The notes below the pieces were generated by a model that was given only the letters and a program-made list of their open reading frames with translations, had not been told where the DNA came from and searched no databases. The position numbers and the translations under genes are program-made. From Paratinospora sagittata (taxonomy: Eukaryota > Streptophyta > Magnoliopsida > Ranunculales > Menispermaceae): DNA of 64,000 nucleotides. Within the stretch, counting starts at the first letter, position 1. Every line of letters begins with the position of its first letter. The stretch lies in assembly GCA_035771175.1 (NCBI GenBank), contig CM069593.1, positions 22,619,956 to 22,683,955 on the forward strand. Direction: 5' to 3'. Below are positions 23,125 through 36,525 of this stretch, piece by piece.

Positions 23125-26100
23125 CATATTCTCATAAGTCTTTACTTCATAATCTTGTACATTAAAGACCTTTTTTAATTTTTTATTTATTAGATTTTAT
23201 ATACACGTATGTAGTTAATTGATTCAATTATATATTTAATAAATTTGTGTTTAAAAGTTCAAACTAATCAACCAAGCCAAACTAAATTGACTATATTTAA
23301 TTTCGCCTAGCTCGTTTTAGCTTGCTCTGTTGTTGCTTGTTTCTATTTCGCTTTTGTTTGGTCCTGGTCCTGTTCATTGGTTTGCCCTCTTGGGCGTTAA
23401 TAAATTTTATCTGCTAAAAAAAATGATTATACATCCTCTCCATTCATTTAAGTGTTTAGTTCAGTTTTTATTTATCAAATTATATTGCATTCCATTTGAT
23501 TTCATCTTGATATAAAACCAACTCAAATTGAATAGGGAGTCTGTGACCTCCCTCTCTTTCTTTCTCTCTCTCTCTATATATATAAAAGGGCAGCCCGATG
23601 CATCTGCCTATGTGGGATCTTGAAAAAGGGTCAGACCAAATATGAATCTATTACATGCAGCCTTACATTGCTTTATATATGAAATATTTGATAGGTAAGA
23701 CTGTATATATAATCAAAGATTTGCCCAAGTCATTGAATACAAGTTAATTACCCATTTAGTATGAATATAATTTTATTTTTATTAATTGTGATAGTATTAC
23801 TAATAATTAAATAAATTATCCTTCATTATCTTAAAAAATATTGTTTAATAAATTAAAATAAATAAATCATATATCATCCTTAAGGATGCATATGGAAGAG
23901 ATTTTCAAGTAAGTTATGGACGGAATCCATGCAATCAAGAGGAATGCTCTTCTAATTCTGAATGTAAAATAGGATGCCGGCTCGGTTTATTAGATATAAT
24001 ATTGGCCAAGCAATTCATAATGATATTTTTGTAACTAATTACCTAATAAATTAATTATATGGCTCATAGCAACCACTCTGATTCCGTCTATTAATTTGTT
24101 GAGAGAGTACATCTATGGTAGGAGCCCTCACCTAATTTGTTGTCATAAAAGAGTGGGACAAGTACTTAAGCATTTTATATCTTGAAGAGATTGGTAATAT
24201 ATAAAGAGTTTTTTCAAAAAGTGTTTTTTAAGAATAGTTTTTAGAAAAAGTACTTTTATAAAAAGTTGGTCTTATTCAGTTTCTTCTAAAATGGAAAACT
24301 TTTTTTTTTCAGTGTAATTTGATTAAAAGTAGGTGTTGTCAAACTCTTTCAAAAATGTTTTGGTTCTAAAAATACAAAAACGGAGATGTGGACCAAGTTT
24401 ACTGCCCTTACTTTAAGGTCATATAAAAAAGTTCATTATGTTAAGTGTTCGAGTAGTATGTTGTGTATAGGCTCGCTCAAGCCCATCTTCCTCAATTCAA
24501 AATGTATTGAGATTGGGGGAATATTAATCTAATTACAAAAAATTATAACTACATATTTATACTCGTTGAATCATTTATTACACATACACCTTGAGATGTA
24601 CATAACATACATATCCAACGAACATGAATATGTAGTTATATTACAGTTATATTTTTTTGTAATTAAATTAACATTTTCCATTGAAATTTATTCACTTTTC
24701 CTTTGCAGTTTAACAATTCTTTGAAGGTCTAGCATTGTAATTGTTCGTTAAGCACCTCTATCCATTAAATTGGATTCTATAAATTCTTGACAGATTAATG
24801 CTCAACTTAACAAAACTTTCTGTTGTTTTGACAAATGCCTCTATAAATTATTTAAAACACACTGTATTTTCTCACATTAGTTGGATTTCATGCTAATAAC
24901 ATGTTATAAAACAAGAGTCTAAAAGAATGGCAGAAAAGAACAAAAAAATACTTGAAAACTTTCATCTAAGCCTTTTCGGTTCTATATAAGTCATTTACTT
25001 AAGCTAATTTTATTCGAAATACAAGCCCCCATTATTTAGGCTATTATATCAGAAGACCAAAGTCTAGGAGTAGGAGTGTCAACGGTTCCGTAGGTTCGGT
25101 TCGATCTTTAATTAGGTTTATCGGTTTTATTCAAATTACCAACTCGAACCAAACTGAACTGAACATAATGGATTTGGTTGGGTTTGGGTTGATCGATTTA
25201 AAATTTTAAATGCACATACATTGAATAAATAAATAAATAAAAAGCTAATTATGTAAGAATATATATGAAATAGTCTTGAATTTTCTAATGTATATTTAAT
25301 AAATTTTAAAACAATATTTACTATATAAGATACTTATATAATATTTTGAGCAATGTTTATATCATAGAAGAATACTAGTTATTGAAAAATAAAACAAAAC
25401 ACTTTTAGTTTTACAATCAATTCGGTATGGTTTACATTAATTTTTAAAACCTCAAACCATAATCTGAACCAAACCTATCAGATTATACTTTTTTTAAATT
25501 AAATCAAAATCGAACTTATTAAAAACCAAATAAAACATATCCAATCACACCTGTATGGTTCGATTTTATGCTGAGCCAATTCATGGACAGCCACATCGAG
25601 GAGTTAGCTATTTAATTTTATTATATAAATAAAGAAGGCATTCATCAATTCAAAATCTGTTTATATTTCTTTTTACAATTATTTTAAACTCTACCGATTT
25701 CCAATCCACTATAGTTCTTCTAATCGATCTTCTCTCTTGAAACTTTTATTTGATTTGGATTCTATTTTATTTTTTATATTATCTCTTTTACACCTATTTT
25801 ATTTGCGTCTTTTTAAGCAAAAATTGTTGCTTTCAATTTTATTAAAGATTACAAATTATATAAATTTATGAATTAGTTTTTTTATTTTCTAACTTCATTA
25901 GTACTGTAAGTTTATTTAATTTGATATAGATTGGTAATTGTTAACTAATAGTCGTTAAAAACAATGTATAAGAGATGTATTACTTAATTTATATTTTATT
26001 TTATACAAAAATTAATTTCAAACGTAATTTTCACCATGTATTATTTATAAATATAAAAAAAAACTTTGACCAATAATTTATTGATCACATATTAAACAAC

Positions 26101-26262
26101 TGCATATCGCGTGAGGTTGAACACTTGTATATTTATATTCACATCAAACAAATAAATTGAATTTGCCATATATTAATTAGAACAAGCAATATACCAACAC
26201 CCACAGGACCCAAACAATACGAGAACGAAATTAATAACCATATGCAAGTATCGTGTTGATCA
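23125..26262. other. Intergenic region downstream of the transporter gene
   Basis: AT-rich DNA with no supportable gene. A GGTTCGGTT-rich stretch at about 25069-25560 starts TAGGAGTGTCAACGG and ends CACACCTGTA, resembling a hAT-like non-autonomous repeat. I could not find a matching 8-bp duplication, so I do not call it. A CTCTCTCT/TATATA run lies at 23558-23584. The stretch at 24190-24370 is A/T-homopolymer rich and resembles 53110-53190. Confidence 0.5.
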
Positions 26263-27864
26263 TCATATACTTTCATCAACAAACCTAGAGTCTTCCTTCG
26301 ATTCATCAACACACTGATACTTATACAACATAGAGCAAGTTAGATAATACCCAAAGTTAATAAAACCAATTACAGCTAACATCCAATACACTTTATCCAA
26401 CCTTCCTTTATTAATATCATCTGGTAACCAATTTGTGACCTTCCGAACCAAATCCACAACTGCGGTGCTCGAATAATAGCCCAATGCAATAAGCAACGAA
26501 ATAGTAGCAGTAGAAGTGCTACGAAGTGCCACCGGAAACTCTTGGTAGTATAACGTCACTTGCCCGGGAAAATGAAACGCTTCACCAACACCCACAAGAC
26601 CCAAAGGCAGGACCAACCACAAAGCTGACATTGGCACAATATGATTGAAAGAATTAGAAGAACTAGAAGAAGCAGTAACGGCGCTGAGCTGATGATGATA
26701 AGATTGTCGCGCAATATGAAGCCTTCTTGACTCAATTAAAGCTGCTGAAACCATTGAAAGAATGTTCATAATATGCCCAATTCCCACACGTTGGAGAAGC
26801 GTTGGTGTTGTGTTTGTGAGTTTTTGGAATGTGGGTAAGAGGAAACGATCGAGAAGTACGAGGAAGATGGTTGTGGTGAGATAAGTAAATACAAGGAAAG
26901 AGCCAGACGGGACTTGGAAATGAGGACCAATGTGACGGTTCATGGTTAGGGCTTGAAGGACTGCTAAGCTATATAACATTCCAATTGCGATGCTTAGGAA
27001 AATGTTGGATGTCCAAAGTGGGATTATCCTGATTAGGGTTTTTAGGTCTTCTACTTCTTGCACTGTGCATTGCTTCCATGGCTTTGCTGTAGACCCATCT
27101 TGATGAGTGTTGTTTTGAGTCTTCAATGCTGCTCGATTTAAGAATCTGACCAAAATGCAAAGAGAAAATATACTTGTATTAAATACTTTCTTGCATCAAT
27201 TAAAATTAAAAAAAAAGGGACCTCAGTATACTAATCAAGGTAAGATCTCAATTTATATTTCACATAATATATTTATTACCTACATTCGATGTTAGATTAT
27301 TATTTTGGTCCACACATACCACACACCCTGGATAAGGGGCTTTTGACTTGATTGCCATAAAAATTTTAAATTTTTTTTCAAATGCTATTAAAATCAAAAT
27401 AATAACTCATTTGCCATAGACTGACTAGTCAGCGTCTAGTCAGCAAATGACATAGCCACACTTCGATTTTAGATCTGATGACAGGCCGCCACCAAAGACT
27501 TATTTTAATTTTTTTTTAATTAAAGGCATTTTTTTTAAAGATACAAAAAATATTTTGTGCATTGTCTTCATCACATATTTTCAAAAGACACCTTTAATTA
27601 ATTTTTTTTTTAAATCCTTGGTGGCGCCTAATTAGTAAATTTAAAATCTAAGTGTGGTCATGTAATCTATTGACTGTGCATTAACTGGTCATTCTATGAC
27701 AAAAGGGTCATTATTTTAATTTTAATTACATTTGTTAAAATTTTAAAATTTTTTATGGCAATCAAGTCGAAAGCCCCTGGTATAAGTCTATATATAACCC
27801 CTTCTCAATTTTCTTTTTGAAAAACAATAGACAAATCAAATGAAATAACCCTATTTTAATCTCC

Positions 27865-27941
<77 letters not shown>

Positions 27942-30584
27942 AAGCAGTAGCTTGGAAAATGACTAGCACCATAATTTAGATCAAATGCTAGTAGCTAGGT
28001 AGGAACCATACCTAAAGCTTGACGTGGGAGCTGGAAGCAGCGTCTTATCTTCATCACGATCATGGTAATAATCCTTGTTCTCGGAAGCAAGTGACATCTT
28101 CCTCTTCCTAATTGCTGCCACTACCACACGAGCCAAGCTTGTGAAAGGACTTCCTCGAGGCTTAACGTCACGGTAATACTTCTTGCCCACCAAGAACATG
28201 ACCAGCCCAATTGCATGGGCCACCACGCACAACCCAAAGCCCAAGCCCCAACTCACGTTGTCCTGAACGTACACAATTACAGTCAAGCCAATAGTAGTAG
28301 CAAAATACAAGCAGAAGATGTACCAGTTGAAGAAGACGCCTTGGTCCTTTGGCTTGTCAAATTGATCCGCACCAATGGCTGCAATTGTGAACCTGGTGCC
28401 ACCAACTCCTACTGATGCAAGAGCTATGGCTGTGTAGAGTACGGTGAATTGAATTCTTGATGGTCTTTCACATTCTCGTGATGGTGATGAATTGTTTTCA
28501 CAGTGTGGAGGTCTCAAGGAATCCAGGATTCCCGTCAGCATAAACAAGATTACTCCCTGCAATTGTTAGTTAATATTTATACACTATAATTTATTTCAAA
28601 TTAATTTGCTTATGCAGATAACAGAATGACAATCCACTGTAATAATAGAGGTAGTGGAATACCTGTAATATCATAGGCAAAAATAATTTAGAAAGATATA
28701 ATTTCTTGTAATTTGAATGTCCACCTAGTTTTCTATTTAGCAAATTTGTGAAACATATTTATGTAACCGACCACAAATAATTTAAAAAAAAAAAAACTTA
28801 ATTGAGTTGCCTGGTAGATGACAAGTTGTTGCAATAGCTATGTTTGATTTGCGATTCGAAAATAATGATACAATAATTTAAAAAAACGAGAAAATCTAAA
28901 AAATGACTTTAATTGTTTTCTAAAAACAAGTTATCTCTAGATTCATCAACCAAATGCATTTTTTAAGTTTTTGGATTTTCATATGTAGAAAATTAATGTA
29001 TCCAAGTCACAACCAAACATGGTTAATTTTTAATTATATATAGAGCACCTTACACCTAACACCCTCACTAGAATTATATCTCACAAATTAAATGAGAGAT
29101 AGTTTGAGTAACAGAAGTGGGCGTTAGGCCTGTCAAAGAAGATTAGGAAAATGGTAGTGTTACTTTGAGTGTATGAACATAATAAGTTGATTTTCGTAAA
29201 TCTCCTATATTAAGATAATTAATTGAGTTTGTATTTAATAAGTCCAGTTATAAGGTTAATTAGTTTGTCATGCACATAGTTATTGGTAATGACCCCATCC
29301 CTCAACTCTTTTTTTTTTTTTCATATTTCAATTAAAAAAAAAAAAACTAATTAATGCATCGGTGGCAAACATGAGCAATACTACATTAACATTCATACAT
29401 AGTGTATACTACCTTTGTACATTATTAAATTATATCAAATTATGTGTTAATAAATAATTTAAGACAATCTAAAAGATTACAAAAGCGATGTGTACTATAC
29501 ATGTAAACTTTAGATATCCTCACTTTAACATTTTCTGACAAATATATATAATTGATTAAAGTAATTTAATAAATTACCAGAAAGGATATAAAGGCCGAAA
29601 TGGTGGAGACAAAGAAGTTGCCGAAGAAGGAGTCCGCTATTATGGCTCCGATTACTGCAAACAAACTGATGCAGCCGTTGACAACGTTCAAGATTTGGGT
29701 GGCGTCTATACTCTTGATATTGAATTGCTGTATCAGATACACAATTAGATTTCCCATCCATCCAGCCGCAGCAAGTGATAGCCCCGTATGACTCACTGTT
29801 TAAATTATTCCACCGATTCATACACTCAAATCACTTTATCTATGGATTCCAATTTTCATATATATATATATATCGTCATTAATGCTAATGCTGCCCTAGT
29901 TCATGACACAACTTTTAGGATATAGGAAAATGCTTGACTAATGCCACTTTGTTGATATTACCTTTGAAAGTTGTTAAATCGTCTTGAGTCACGTATGAAC
30001 ACATGATTCAAGGTAATTCAACAATTTTTAAAGACAATATCAACAAAATGTGTTTAGAAAGCGTAGTAGTCAAGATTTCACTTTCTAAAAATGAATGGTA
30101 AGTGATTCTTCATGGTTTAATTATTTCATATCAAACATTAATAATATATATGCTTGATATGAGGCAATTAAATGGCATAAAATCACTTAGTATATATAAG
30201 CTTCTATATGTTTTTTTTTTGTCCTAAATCTCCAGTGTCTTCACTTAATCCCTTTGCAGGAGCGAGACTAATATGGAGTTTGGTGTCCTGAGAGAGTGAA
30301 TAGTTAGCACCTCCCCATCAGTGTATGTTATAGTGAGGCTCAAAACCGTGACTAGGCCCCTCAATCTATTAAGACGCAGTTACCCTCACTAATTGTGTTG
30401 GAACCCGATGGGTATAAGCTTCTATATGTTTACGACAGATATAGATAATATAAGAAAGAAAGATACCAGCGACAAAGGGAAAGGTAATCCAACCACCACG
30501 ACCACGATGGATGCGTGTTACCGCCGTTGTTTCTTCACCGGGATAGCTGCCATTGCCGTTCACCTGAGACTCCATAGCTGCCAT
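26263..30584 (-). CDS. NRT1/PTR family (NPF2, NAXT-like) transporter, four exons
   Basis: Plasma-membrane-type major facilitator of the plant nitrate/peptide transporter family. Exons are 30467-30584, 29578-29795, 28012-28556 and 26263-27145; all three introns are GT-AG and the phases join cleanly to 587 residues plus TGA. Conserved family blocks are GGWITFPF (31-38), NLIVYLI..FNIKSIDA.QI..VVNGC, IIADSFFG, LRP, GGTRF, GADQFDKPKDQG (174-185), FFNWY (187-191), SFRFLNRAALKT (from 292), PWKQCTVQEVEDLK, GVGEAFHFPG (480-488), WLPDDIN (533-539) and a YW...GF.NFGYY last helix. The long hydrophilic centre and about 12 helices fit the fold. The helix-1 position that carries ExxE[K/R] in proton-coupled NPFs has uncharged residues here. 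Together with the SFRFLNRAA and WLPDDIN blocks, this places it near NPF2/NAXT anion exporters; the substrate (nitrate or another anion) is inferred. A five-serine run sits at 453-457. The start could also be Met4, three codons downstream. No defect is visible, so it is probably functional. Confidence 0.92.
27336..27777. mobile_element. Foldback MITE in intron 3 of the transporter gene
   Basis: Terminal inverted repeats begin GGGGCTTTTGACTTGATTGC on the left, and the reverse complement of the right end begins GGGGCTTTCGACTTGATTGC. Pairing continues inward through CATTTGCCATAGA, CCACACTT.GATTTTA and CCGCCACCAA/TTGGTGGCG, so almost the whole 442 bp folds on itself. Flanks TGGATAA (27329-27335) and TGGTATAA (27778-27785) are a near-match target duplication with one indel. 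A G-starting long inverted repeat suggests a Mutator-type MITE, but the superfamily is not settled. Confidence 0.82.
27867..27938. repeat. (TA)36 microsatellite in intron 3
   Basis: Uninterrupted alternating TA for 72 bases, about 75 bases upstream (in genome coordinates) of the exon 3 donor side. It is likely length-variable and prone to assembly error. Confidence 0.97.
30195..30431 (-). mobile_element. SINE-like insertion in intron 1 with 19-bp target duplication
   Basis: TATAAGCTTCTATATGTTT occurs at 30195-30213 and again at 30413-30431. Between the copies lie about 200 bp that start with a T run (30211-30220), i.e. a poly(A) tail on the minus strand. On the minus strand the body begins CCCATCGGGTTCC and contains GGTTTTGAGCC, close to the RNA polymerase III B box GGTTCGANNCC. 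A long direct repeat plus poly(A) is the mark of LINE-type target-primed integration, and the size fits a SINE. The family is not recognised. Confidence 0.75.
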
Positions 30585-30660
30585 GCTCCAAAACTCACAG
30601 AAGATGAGCGCAAGAGGAAGTAGAATTATATCTAATAAGGAAAGGAAAGAAATCGATCAG

Positions 30661-30667
30661 TATTTAT
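30661..30667 (-). promoter_or_regulatory. Candidate TATA element of the transporter gene
   Basis: The minus strand reads ATAAATA, 77 bases before the ATG. This would give a start near 30632 and a 5' leader of about 50 bases. It is a weak match judged on position only. Confidence 0.25.
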
Positions 30668-33600
30668 GCTTGTTCAAACTGCAAAAATAAGGTGCCATGG
30701 TTATAGAAGTGGATGGGGATGCGAATACTTGGATGAAGTTGAGCGGAAGAGATGAAATTTAGCAAATTTACAGAATATCTTTAAGGAGCAAGAACAAACC
30801 TGAAGAGTTTTAAATATTGATTTCCAAAAAAGAAATTAATAAATTGATTTTAGAAAAAATTTAAATAATTTTAAATCATAATTTATCAATTCATAGTCAA
30901 ATCTTTGACATTAGACACTGATACGTCTCGTCTCAAATGTGATGGGCGGCTTTGTTTGTTTCTAATTATTGGGTTTTTAAAATCTTAATGTCAACTTAAA
31001 AAAAATAAAAATAATTCCAGTCTTTGGGTTAATTATTTTTTTAACATTGTTTAATTAGATGAAAAAACTTGTTGAGTTGAATATTTTGGTTAATTGATTG
31101 GATTATGAGTAGCTACACGTGTGTGCTGTGAATACAAATTTAATAGATTATTAATTAAAGAGGAGTGCTAAAATAATTCAAAATACATATTCAAAAAAAT
31201 TTATTTTATATATGATGGGTGTCAACGTCATTTTTTAATGCTGATATGCATATGTATTATACAATATCTTTAAAATTACACACATCTCCAAAATATTTAA
31301 AAAAGACTAAGTACCAATATAAAAAAATAACGTTAAATCCAACGTATATATAATATTACTCTATCCAAAAATATACTATAATTGATATGACAATACATTA
31401 TGTAGCCACATAATGAGAGAGGCAGAAGAGAGAAAAAAATACTCATCAATCATCATATATCATATCAACATTGCTATAAATTTGGATACTATTTTTTTTT
31501 ATCATAAAAGCATTTTAATTAAAAGAATCAATTTATTTGATAACGCCAACCTTATGCAAATCTGACTTTTGCACTGTAGATTAATTTTTGATAGTTTTAT
31601 GTATAAGTCTCACACCGGATAAGTTTTGTAATTAAGAGATCATGCTGGCTAAATGTTGAGCTTTCGCACTCATATATCAAGGCCAATTTTGGTATAAAAA
31701 CCAACTCTTGGTTGTAGTGTTTGGTATGTCGACGATTCTGTGCTAAATACTAAGCTCCCGCACTCATATGTTGAGACCTTTCCTGGGGCACCTATTTTAT
31801 TAATTAGCACACAACCTCATAATTTATAGTAGATGTAATTATGTATTGATTCTTGTGCTAAAATTAAATGCTCAAAATATATATGAATAGCACTCATGGT
31901 CTTTAACAGCACGTGAAGGAACTAACTTATATATAAGAAAAATGCCATAAAAATTGAAAATCATACACTAATTGTTATAAAAATTCTCCGCATCATATTT
32001 ATAATTACGTGAAAGAAGATGTATTTAACTGTATTAAAGTCATAAATTTGATGTGACTTATAATTTATACAATTTGGTGTATTATTTTTAATCTTTCTAG
32101 CATTACTCTATATTTAATAACGAATGACTAAATTTATTAGCAGGTTAAATTTAATATAAAAGCATTTAAATAAGACATCAGTGATTCTATATCATTTGGT
32201 GGTGTATGGTCTCGACATCTAATAACGTACATGTTTAATCAAGACTTTTTAATAAAAAAAAAATTCTTAGAGAACCGTACCCTAGAAGAAAGGGTACTGA
32301 TTCTTGTAATATAAGTTTGTTTTTTAAAGAAACTAATTACATAGCGGTCAAGCTTTAAGAAAATAATAATCTTAGAGAACCATACACGTTGGATAGATTC
32401 TCATTATATTCTAATAATTAATTGTAATGTAAGATTTGTTTAGTATGTAATAGATATGGTAGTTCAAATCTCATCATGTTGTAAACATGACGTATGCCAA
32501 GTAATCCCTTATTTCATATAAAAAAACAAAAGAGAGAAACAGTGCATGCGTGAAAATAGAGAAAGGCAGGACCATTTCTTAGAGCACTCATGGAAAGTGA
32601 AATTGACAAACCAAAGGATAAATACAAGTACATATCAACGTCAATAACTCTCCTTACCTACAACGCGCTTACCCCCCAATAATGCACTGCTAGGCTAATT
32701 ATTATGGTACAAACTTGAAACAGAGGCAACCAAAGTTGTTTTACAATTGTAATCATTTAAATGATATAGTTTAAAGATGATGAACAAAGATACAATTACT
32801 TGAACCATGAATGATTTGTTGGATGCGATTTCGGCTGAGTTAGGTTTAAAAGATATATAATCCAATTTGACTTGGTTCAATTACACTTAATTTCTTTTTT
32901 TGTAAATACATATTTATATTACATTAAAATACATACATACAAAACATTCATGATGATTACGTATAATATAAAGGTAGTTCCAACAAGTAATATAGGGAGC
33001 AATATTATTAGAACAGTTATACAATTGGTTAGTTGTGTGAGTTAGCTATAAGTGTCCGTAGTTATTTACATTAGTTATTACTATTCATCTTTGTATAAGT
33101 GAACACAACTCTATAACCATATTTTACTATAGGATCACAACAAGACTCATAAAAGGCCAGATTAACTTTTTACCTTATATAAAGTTGGGGAGAGTAGAAC
33201 TCCTAATCTCATAAGAGGGTCGGGGCGTGTCTTAACCAGGTCAGTTATACCAATTTAACCGGTTAGAGACTTGAAAAATTGATTAAAACCGAACCTTAGT
33301 GAGTAAAGATAAAAGTGTGTTGTTTTCATTTTTAATGTTTAGGAGTTTTTATTTTATTTTTTATGATGAACAAATTGTCACAAGTGATTGCTTCATAATC
33401 TTATGGTTATTAAGACATTTTTTAATTTTTTATTTGTTTGATATGCATTAGATTTCTTTACATACACATAGTAGTTTGGAAAATGCTAATCTAATTTGTA
33501 ATATATATGTAGTTAATTGATTAAATTATATGGCTCATGGCAACCACCAACCTTATCCTTTCTATTAATTTGTAGAGACACTGCATCAATAATTAATTGT

Positions 33601-35039
33601 AGGAGCTCTCACCTAATTCTGTCATGAAAAAGCGAGACAAGTCAAGTATGCTCATCTACTCAAAAAGATCTCTCTTCTTCCCTTTTTTTGTTCTACTAGA
33701 AAGATCTAGTTAATCTTTACATATATATACATGCATACATATATATAATTAAGTTGCCATTTATCTATTATACAAAATTCCATGGTCCTGCCCAACAAGG
33801 GTACAAGAATAAAGTGAACCTAACTAAAGCCTACCTTTTGCCGGGACAAAACATAATTCAATATATCATTATATTAATAGAATTTTGTTCTAATAGGTTA
33901 AACTCCAAAAGTTAGCTTTCAAAAAAATAAAAAATAAAAAAAATAAAAAATAAAAATCCAAAGATTAGGTCTCAACTAGGCGAGTGTTTACAAATTGCTT
34001 GTATAAAAATTAAAAATTATATATATTTTTATATCTTTAAATTAAAAGATATACAAAACTTATTTGTTTTTAATAATACAAAATTCAGAGAGTAAAATGA
34101 TTTGTACTTTGTGGGCGTGGATGACGTGGGATCATTCTTTTACGGGCCGTGTATAATATAAAATTATAAGGTATCTCATGCACCTCCTTAATCTTACTTC
34201 ATTTATAGAGAGGGGGAAGTGTCAAAGATTGTAGGGGTGACTGGTAAAATAGCACCCAAGCAACCGGACCAAAATTGCACCCGAAAGAAAATTTTATTCT
34301 GACTAAAAAAAAAATACAATTATATCATTAATTGCAACGATGGTAGATGTGTAGTTTTTTTTTTTTTTTTTTTTCTTTTGGTATCAGGCACACCAACTAT
34401 TTTTGAGGGGTAAGCACAATGAAGGGAGAGAATAGTATCCCTTAATGTTAGTTATACCTATACATAAATTTATAAGATAGCCCAAGTTTAAAGTGTAAAT
34501 ATGGTCTCCGTAGACATAAAATTAATTACATAAATTGACTAATTGAGCTTTTTTTTTTTTTTTAATCTATAAGCTTGTTAATCTTTTAATAATAAGCCCA
34601 TATATCTTTATTAATTAATATTATCTACTTTAATAATTTACAAAAAATTAATTAACTCAATAAAAATTTTAATTTTTTAATGAAGATAATAATTTTTTTC
34701 ATGTTGAGGGGCGGTGTAAGAATTTAGAGGGGGGAGGTGGTCACCCCCCTCCGTCCCTCTGTCATAGGGATCCGCCATGGTACACAGTTGCATATTTTAT
34801 AGTTAAATTAATAACATTTTTGTAAAATTAAATAGAAACTAAAGAGCATCTTTGGTCAAGCTTTAAAAGTAATTTAAATAAAAGCATTTTTTTCACTATT
34901 TGGTGCTTAGAAGTTGAAGTGTGCTATTTATACACATTTTTATCACTTTCTCTCAACTACAATTTCCTGATCATGTCATTAAGAAAAGACTTTCATTGAG
35001 TTTAGTATTTTCATAACATAGTTCATTAAATACATTTGA
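30668..35039. other. Intergenic region upstream of the transporter gene
   Basis: No gene or clear element is seen. There are AT-rich stretches, homopolymers, and a degenerate direct repeat (GCTAAATGTTGAGCTTTCGC near 31650 and GCTAAATACTAAGCTCCCGC near 31743) about 93 bases apart. It presumably includes the transporter promoter. Confidence 0.5.
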
Positions 35040-35330
35040 TGTCCTGAATTCAAAGTTTTCAACATGATTAACTTAATTAATTAAAATTATGTCACTAATA
35101 CCAATTTTTTAAAAATAATGCCACAACTACCAAATTTTCAACAATAACTGTACACGTGGATGAGCTGTTGGCGATTTTTTTTTTCACCACATTGAAGGAA
35201 AGACGCCTTCAGTTGAAAGAAATTTCTTTTCGTAAAAAAAAGTTTCTATTGAAGGCGTTTTTTGAAAAGATGCCTTCAATACAAAAAAATGTACGGAATG
35301 CATATTTTGACAAGAAATTCTCATACCACC
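35040..35330. repeat. Left inverted terminal region of the MULE
   Basis: In reverse complement it follows 49735-50033 through the TAATTAGGTTAATCATG, TTGGTATTAGTGACATAA and ATCGC.AAC segments. Toward the element interior it has fold-prone GAAGG.GTCTTT / GATGCCTTCA units. Confidence 0.6.
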
Positions 35331-36328
35331 GGGTTTTTTTTTTCTTTTCTGAACGACACTTGGAGCGAATTCCAATATCTTCCCAGGGACCCCCGGAACC
35401 GGTGGAACCCCGTTTCCATGCCAGGGTGAATTTTTGACCCTCCAACCGAAAGTTTTAGTTAAAATGAACTAAATAGACTTAGAAAACGTGTTTGATGCAA
35501 CCGGGGCCAATCCACCGGGTTTCTTTTCCAACCAACACTTGGAGCGAGTCCCAATGACTCCCGCTCCCATGCCCCTACGAATTTTTGATCCCCTAACCCA
35601 AAGTTTTAGTTAAAATGAACTAAATAGACTTAGAAAACATGTTTGATGCAACTGGGGCCAATCCACCGGGTTTCTTTCCTAACCAACACTTGGAGCGAGT
35701 CCCAATATCCTCCCAGGGACTCCCGCTCCCATGCTCCGATGAATTTTGACCCCCCAACCGAAAGTTTTAGTTAAAATGAACTAAATAAACTTAGAAAACG
35801 TGTTTGATGCAATCGGGTCCAATCCTCCGAATTTTTTTTTCGACCAACACTTCGAGCGAGTCCCAATATCCTCCCGGGGTCTATCGAAACTGGTAGAACC
35901 TCGTTCCCATACCCCGACGAATTTTTGACCCCCCAACTGAAAGTTTTAGTTAAAATGAATTAAATAGACTTAGAAAACACATTTGATGCAACTAGGGATA
36001 ATCTACTGGGTTTTTTTTCTGACCAACACTTAGAGTGAGTCTCGATATCCTCCTAGGGTCCGATGAAACCCCGTTCCTAAGGCTTGACAAATTTTTGACC
36101 CCATAACCGGAAGTTTTAGTTAAAATAAACTAAATAGACATAAAAAAACGCATTTGATGCAACTGGGGCCAATCTACCAGGTTTTTTCCTCGACCAACAC
36201 TTGGAGCGAGTCCCAATATCCTTTCAGTGACCCCCAAAACCGGTGGAACCCCGCTCCTATGCCTCGGCAAATTTTTGACTCCTCAATCAAAAGTTTTAGT
36301 TAAAATGAACTAAATAGACTTAGAAAAA
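35331..36328. repeat. Tandem array, about six degenerate units of 151-180 bp
   Basis: The anchor AAAGTTTTAGTTAAAATGAA starts at about 35449, 35600, 35761, 35940, 36110 and 36290. Other shared words are CCAACACTTGGAGCGAGTCC and GAATTTTTGACCCC. Units differ by substitutions and indels, one being shortened by about 25 bp. The array lies between the left terminal repeat and the 3' end of the PMD pseudogene. Confidence 0.9.
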
Positions 36329-36525
36329 ACTCTCAAAATGTTAAGAACCAATATGTTTGTATTAATAAAGGATTGCGAAGCACAAAAACACAAGAAAAAA
36401 GTGTATTACATCAAAATGTTCCAAAACATACAGTAAATCATACATCAAAGTGATTCACAACATATTTTTCTGCATATCGAATTACATCCTAAAAGAACCT
36501 ATACCAAAATATAAAAAATGTGTCG

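Noticed and set aside
25069..25560. hAT-like non-autonomous element with TAGGAGTG / CACACCTGTA ends
   Set aside because: The terminal match is short and no 8-bp target duplication flanks it.
28215..28415. Plus-strand frame opposite transporter exon 3 (also 29600-29791 and 30393-30623)
   Set aside because: Antisense shadows of real minus-strand exons.
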